Shown here: in pieces, positions 7,539-9,010 of the stretch
Position numbering within the stretch: position 1 is the stretch's first letter
Layout of the letters: each line of letters begins with the position of its first letter
Assembly (NCBI GenBank): GCA_023300835.1
Contig: JALZVB010000387.1
Location: 1 to 9,010, forward strand
Origin: Saprospiraceae bacterium
Lineage (GTDB): Bacteria; Bacteroidota; Bacteroidia; Chitinophagales; Saprospiraceae
DNA length: 9,010 nucleotides
Reading direction: 5' to 3'
Notes under the pieces: generated by a model
The model's database searches: none
What the model was told of the DNA's origin: nothing
The model's input: the letters and a program-made list of their open reading frames with translations, nothing else
Translations under genes and position numbers: made by a program

Positions 7539-7763
7539 ATGAAAAAGCCTAAAATCCAACATCTATTCATCGCATTATTCATATTAAGTCTATTGTCATT
7601 CGTTGTAACAGACTTTTTGGCATCGACAGATGTTGAGTTGCAGCAAGTTGAAATAAATCTAGATCCTCAGGAAGCATCAGAAAACAGCTTTCGATATTTG
7701 ACATTTGTTTTACAGAAAGTTATTGGTGTTGCCAAATCTCAGGGGATAGAGAGATTTCTTTAG
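7539..7763 (+). CDS. Small membrane-anchored or exported protein, unknown function
   Basis: 74 residues from ATG 7539 (MKKPKIQ...). The same frame opens earlier at TTG 7509, but the ATG gives a classic basic N-terminus followed by a hydrophobic stretch (about residues 8-28), either a signal anchor or a signal peptide. The remaining 45 residues are polar and acidic (VELQQVEINLDPQEASENS), then an amphipathic helix-like end (FRYLTFVLQKVIGVAKSQ). I recognise no family. It starts 96 bp after the ABC ATPase on the same strand with no clear terminator between, so co-transcription is possible. It ends 16 bp before the convergent fmt stop. The typical membrane N-terminus supports a real gene, but its short length keeps this uncertain. 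Confidence 0.55.
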   Translation: MKKPKIQHLFIALFILSLLSFVVTDFLASTDVELQQVEINLDPQEASENSFRYLTFVLQKVIGVAKSQGIERFL

Positions 7764-7777
7764 TGGTCTAAAATCTC
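7751..7777. terminator. Possible hairpin between convergent small ORF and fmt (weak)
   Basis: GAGATTT at 7751-7757 pairs with AAATCTC at 7771-7777. An inner TAG/CTA pairing (7761-7763 with 7768-7770) closes a TGGT loop and leaves a 3-nt bulge. The hairpin spans the stop codon of the small ORF and lies next to the fmt stop, where a shared terminator would be expected. Neither strand has a good T run after the stem, so an intrinsic terminator is not well supported. Confidence 0.28.
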
Positions 7778-7779
7778 GT

Positions 7780-8703
7780 TTATTCTATAATAGTATTTTC
7801 ATCAAGCTGAAATCCATTTAGAAAAGACTTCACCGTCATTCTCTTTTTTCCTGCGAGTTGTAGACTTAGAATAGAGATATAGCCATCTGCTACTCTTACT
7901 TTCAGTGAGTTCTTATCACATATTATATTCTGGTCATTATCATAAGCTTCATCGGGGATCTCGACTTCATATATTTTAGTAACCTTATCATTTATTTTTA
8001 ACCAAGCAGAAGGGTAGGGACTCAATCCTCTTACAAAGTTGTAGATGTCTTCCTTTGCGGAAGCTAAATTAATCCTCGTGTTTTCTTTATTGAGTTTAGG
8101 CGCATGAGAGACCAGACTATTATCTTGTTCTGTAAGCTGTACTGGTCCGCTTTCTATCTTACGTACAGTTTCCAGAACGGTGTCTGCTGCAACCCACATC
8201 ATCCTGTCATGTAAGTCCTTTACATCGTCACTATTGTAAATTGGAATTTCCTTCTGTATACATAATGAACCGGTATCAATTTCGTGCTTCAATTTGAAAC
8301 TTGTAACGCCGGTCATTGAATCTCCATTTATAATACTCCAGTTGATAGGCGCAGCACCTCTATATTTAGGCAGTAGACTCCCATGGAGATTATACGTTCC
8401 CATTGCTGGCATATTCCAGACAACTTCAGGTAGCATCCGGAATGCTACAACAACCTGTACATCAGCTTGTAATGCTGCCAGTTCCTCAACAAATTTTGGA
8501 GACTTCAGATTAGTGGGCTGCATAATATGTAATTGCTTTTCTACGGCATATTTCTTTACATCAGACTCGATCTTGGTTTTACGGCCTCTGCCGCCATATT
8601 TGTCTACAGACGTTATTACACCTACAATGTCATAACCCGCATTGTATAATATTTCTAAGCAAGGAACGGCAAAACCAGGTGTACCCATAAATATGATCTT
8701 CAT
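7780..8703 (-). CDS. fmt: Methionyl-tRNA formyltransferase
   Basis: 307 residues, a normal full length. The enzyme transfers a formyl group from 10-formyl-tetrahydrofolate to the amino group of Met-tRNAfMet in the cytoplasm, making the initiator for protein synthesis. The N-terminal formyltransferase domain begins MKIIFMGTPGFAVP. The folate-site and catalytic region reads YNLHGSLLPKYRGAAPINW, with catalytic N105 and H107; D143 lies in the EIDTG segment. The C-terminal tRNA-binding OB-like domain starts around residue 205, with the conserved NFVRGLSPYPSAW. The wording VVAFRMLPEVVWNMP and KHEIDTGS is typical of Bacteroidota enzymes. The start is ATG at 8703-8701 and the stop TAA at 7782-7780. 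It is convergent with the small ORF and divergent from the next gene. Its common partner def (peptide deformylase) is not in the window. No key residue appears to be missing. Confidence 0.97.
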   Translation of the reverse strand: MKIIFMGTPGFAVPCLEILYNAGYDIVGVITSVDKYGGRGRKTKIESDVKKYAVEKQLHIMQPTNLKSPKFVEELAALQADVQVVVAFRMLPEVVWNMPAMGTYNLHGSLLPKYRGAAPINWSIINGDSMTGVTSFKLKHEIDTGSLCIQKEIPIYNSDDVKDLHDRMMWVAADTVLETVRKIESGPVQLTEQDNSLVSHAPKLNKENTRINLASAKEDIYNFVRGLSPYPSAWLKINDKVTKIYEVEIPDEAYDNDQNIICDKNSLKVRVADGYISILSLQLAGKKRMTVKSFLNGFQLDENTIIE

Positions 8704-8776
8704 TCTATGATGTTTTTATAAAAGAAAATTTAAAAGAAATGATACTTAATCGTAACTCAAAAGTCTAAAAGATATC

Positions 8777-8792
8777 CGATTAAAACTAATCG
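8777..8792. promoter_or_regulatory. Inverted repeat CGATTA-aaac-TAATCG upstream of fmt
   Basis: A perfect 6-bp inverted repeat with a 4-nt spacer lies 74 bp upstream of the fmt start and 137 bp upstream of the divergent partial gene. A third half-site, TAATCG, occurs at 8747-8752, 40 bp from the matching arm. The position suits an operator, but the sequence is short and AT-rich, so chance is a fair alternative. Confidence 0.22.
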
Positions 8793-8829
8793 CAATTGGT
8801 ATAATACGTTCTTATTTAAACCTAAGCTT

Positions 8830-8856
8830 TTTTATTATTATAATCACGTAATAAAA
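8830..8856. repeat. Inverted repeat TTTTATTA / TAATAAAA in intergenic region
   Basis: An 8-bp perfect inverted repeat (arms 8830-8837 and 8849-8856, 11-nt spacer) sits in the divergent gap between fmt and the next gene. It is made only of A and T, so it could be a weak hairpin, a regulator site or base-composition noise. The rest of 8704-8928 contains no other gene or RNA that I can recognise. Confidence 0.25.
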
Positions 8857-8928
8857 GTATATTTATACTTGGTTTATATGATACATTTATATTTTCATTA
8901 TTTATAATACGCTGTTTTAAAGTTGTTT

Positions 8929-9010
8929 ATGAGATATTTTTTTATTTGTCTACCGTTTTTGTTTTCTCAGCAACTTGGTTTTCAAGATCAGCTTCAAATT
9001 GATAATCCAA
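8929..9010 (+). CDS. Start of a probable exported protein (3' end outside window)
   Basis: An ATG at 8929 opens a frame that stays open for 27 codons to the window end. The peptide begins MRYFFICLPFLFSQQLG and continues FQDQLQIDNP. A basic residue, a run of hydrophobic and aromatic residues, and then Gln-rich polar sequence form a short Bacteroidota-like signal peptide, with likely cleavage around FLFS-QQ. No domain can be assigned from so little. It is divergent from fmt, separated by 225 bp. The fragment is too short to prove coding; the signal-peptide pattern is the main support. Confidence 0.5.
   Translation, partial: MRYFFICLPFLFSQQLGFQDQLQIDNP

Noticed and set aside
8294..8635. Plus-strand open frame of 113 codons
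   Set aside because: It is antisense to the conserved catalytic half of fmt, so it is a shadow frame.
8800..8911. TATAATACG occurring twice (8800-8808 and 8903-8911)
   Set aside because: A 9-bp AT-rich match in an AT-rich gap is expected by chance, and it does not fit the Bacteroidota housekeeping promoter.
1..9010. A new defence, mobile or biosynthetic system
   Set aside because: No nuclease, transposase, integrase, toxin-antitoxin pair, reverse transcriptase, biosynthetic enzyme cluster or structured RNA was recognised on either strand.

Overview
The window is AT-rich, mostly coding DNA from a member of the Bacteroidota, probably of the Saprospiria/Flavobacteriia kind. The evidence is a very long secreted protein with a type IX secretion (T9SS) C-terminal sorting domain, SprB-type and SdrD B-like surface domains, a methionyl-tRNA formyltransferase with Bacteroidota-style wording around its active site, and the absence of obvious Shine-Dalgarno sites. 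Genus and species cannot be fixed from the sequence.

Layout. (1) Positions 1-4558, + strand: the 3' 1,518 codons of a giant cell-surface protein whose 5' end lies outside the window. Its core is an array of eleven Cys-containing repeats of almost constant length (49 residues, 147 bp). A DUF11-like domain, one SprB repeat, two SdrD B-like domains, a Fn3-like module and the T9SS type A sorting domain follow. (2) A strong hairpin at 4583-4613 serves as a terminator for this gene and probably for the convergent gene opposite. (3) 4612-5784, - strand: an exported thioredoxin-fold protein in which both redox cysteines are serines. Its only reasonable start is TTG. (4) 5785-5957: a divergent intergenic region with overlapping dyads. 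(5) 5964-7442, + strand: a fused two-domain ABC ATPase of the OppD-OppF/DppD-DppF type with no permease gene nearby. (6) 7539-7763, + strand: a small membrane or exported protein of unknown function. (7) 7780-8703, - strand: fmt. (8) 8704-8928: an AT-rich divergent intergenic region with inverted repeats. (9) 8929-9010, + strand: the first 27 codons of a probable exported protein, cut by the window end.

How the genes relate. The adhesin and the thioredoxin-like protein are convergent and share a terminator; nothing shows that they work together. The ABC ATPase presumably energises a peptide or nickel-type importer whose membrane subunits lie elsewhere. fmt is a housekeeping translation-initiation gene. 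I see no tRNA, rRNA, CRISPR array, transposase, phage gene or defence system. The parts most worth a second look are the length-locked repeat array with its internal duplication, the Ser-x-x-Ser thioredoxin-like protein, and the orphan ABC ATPase.
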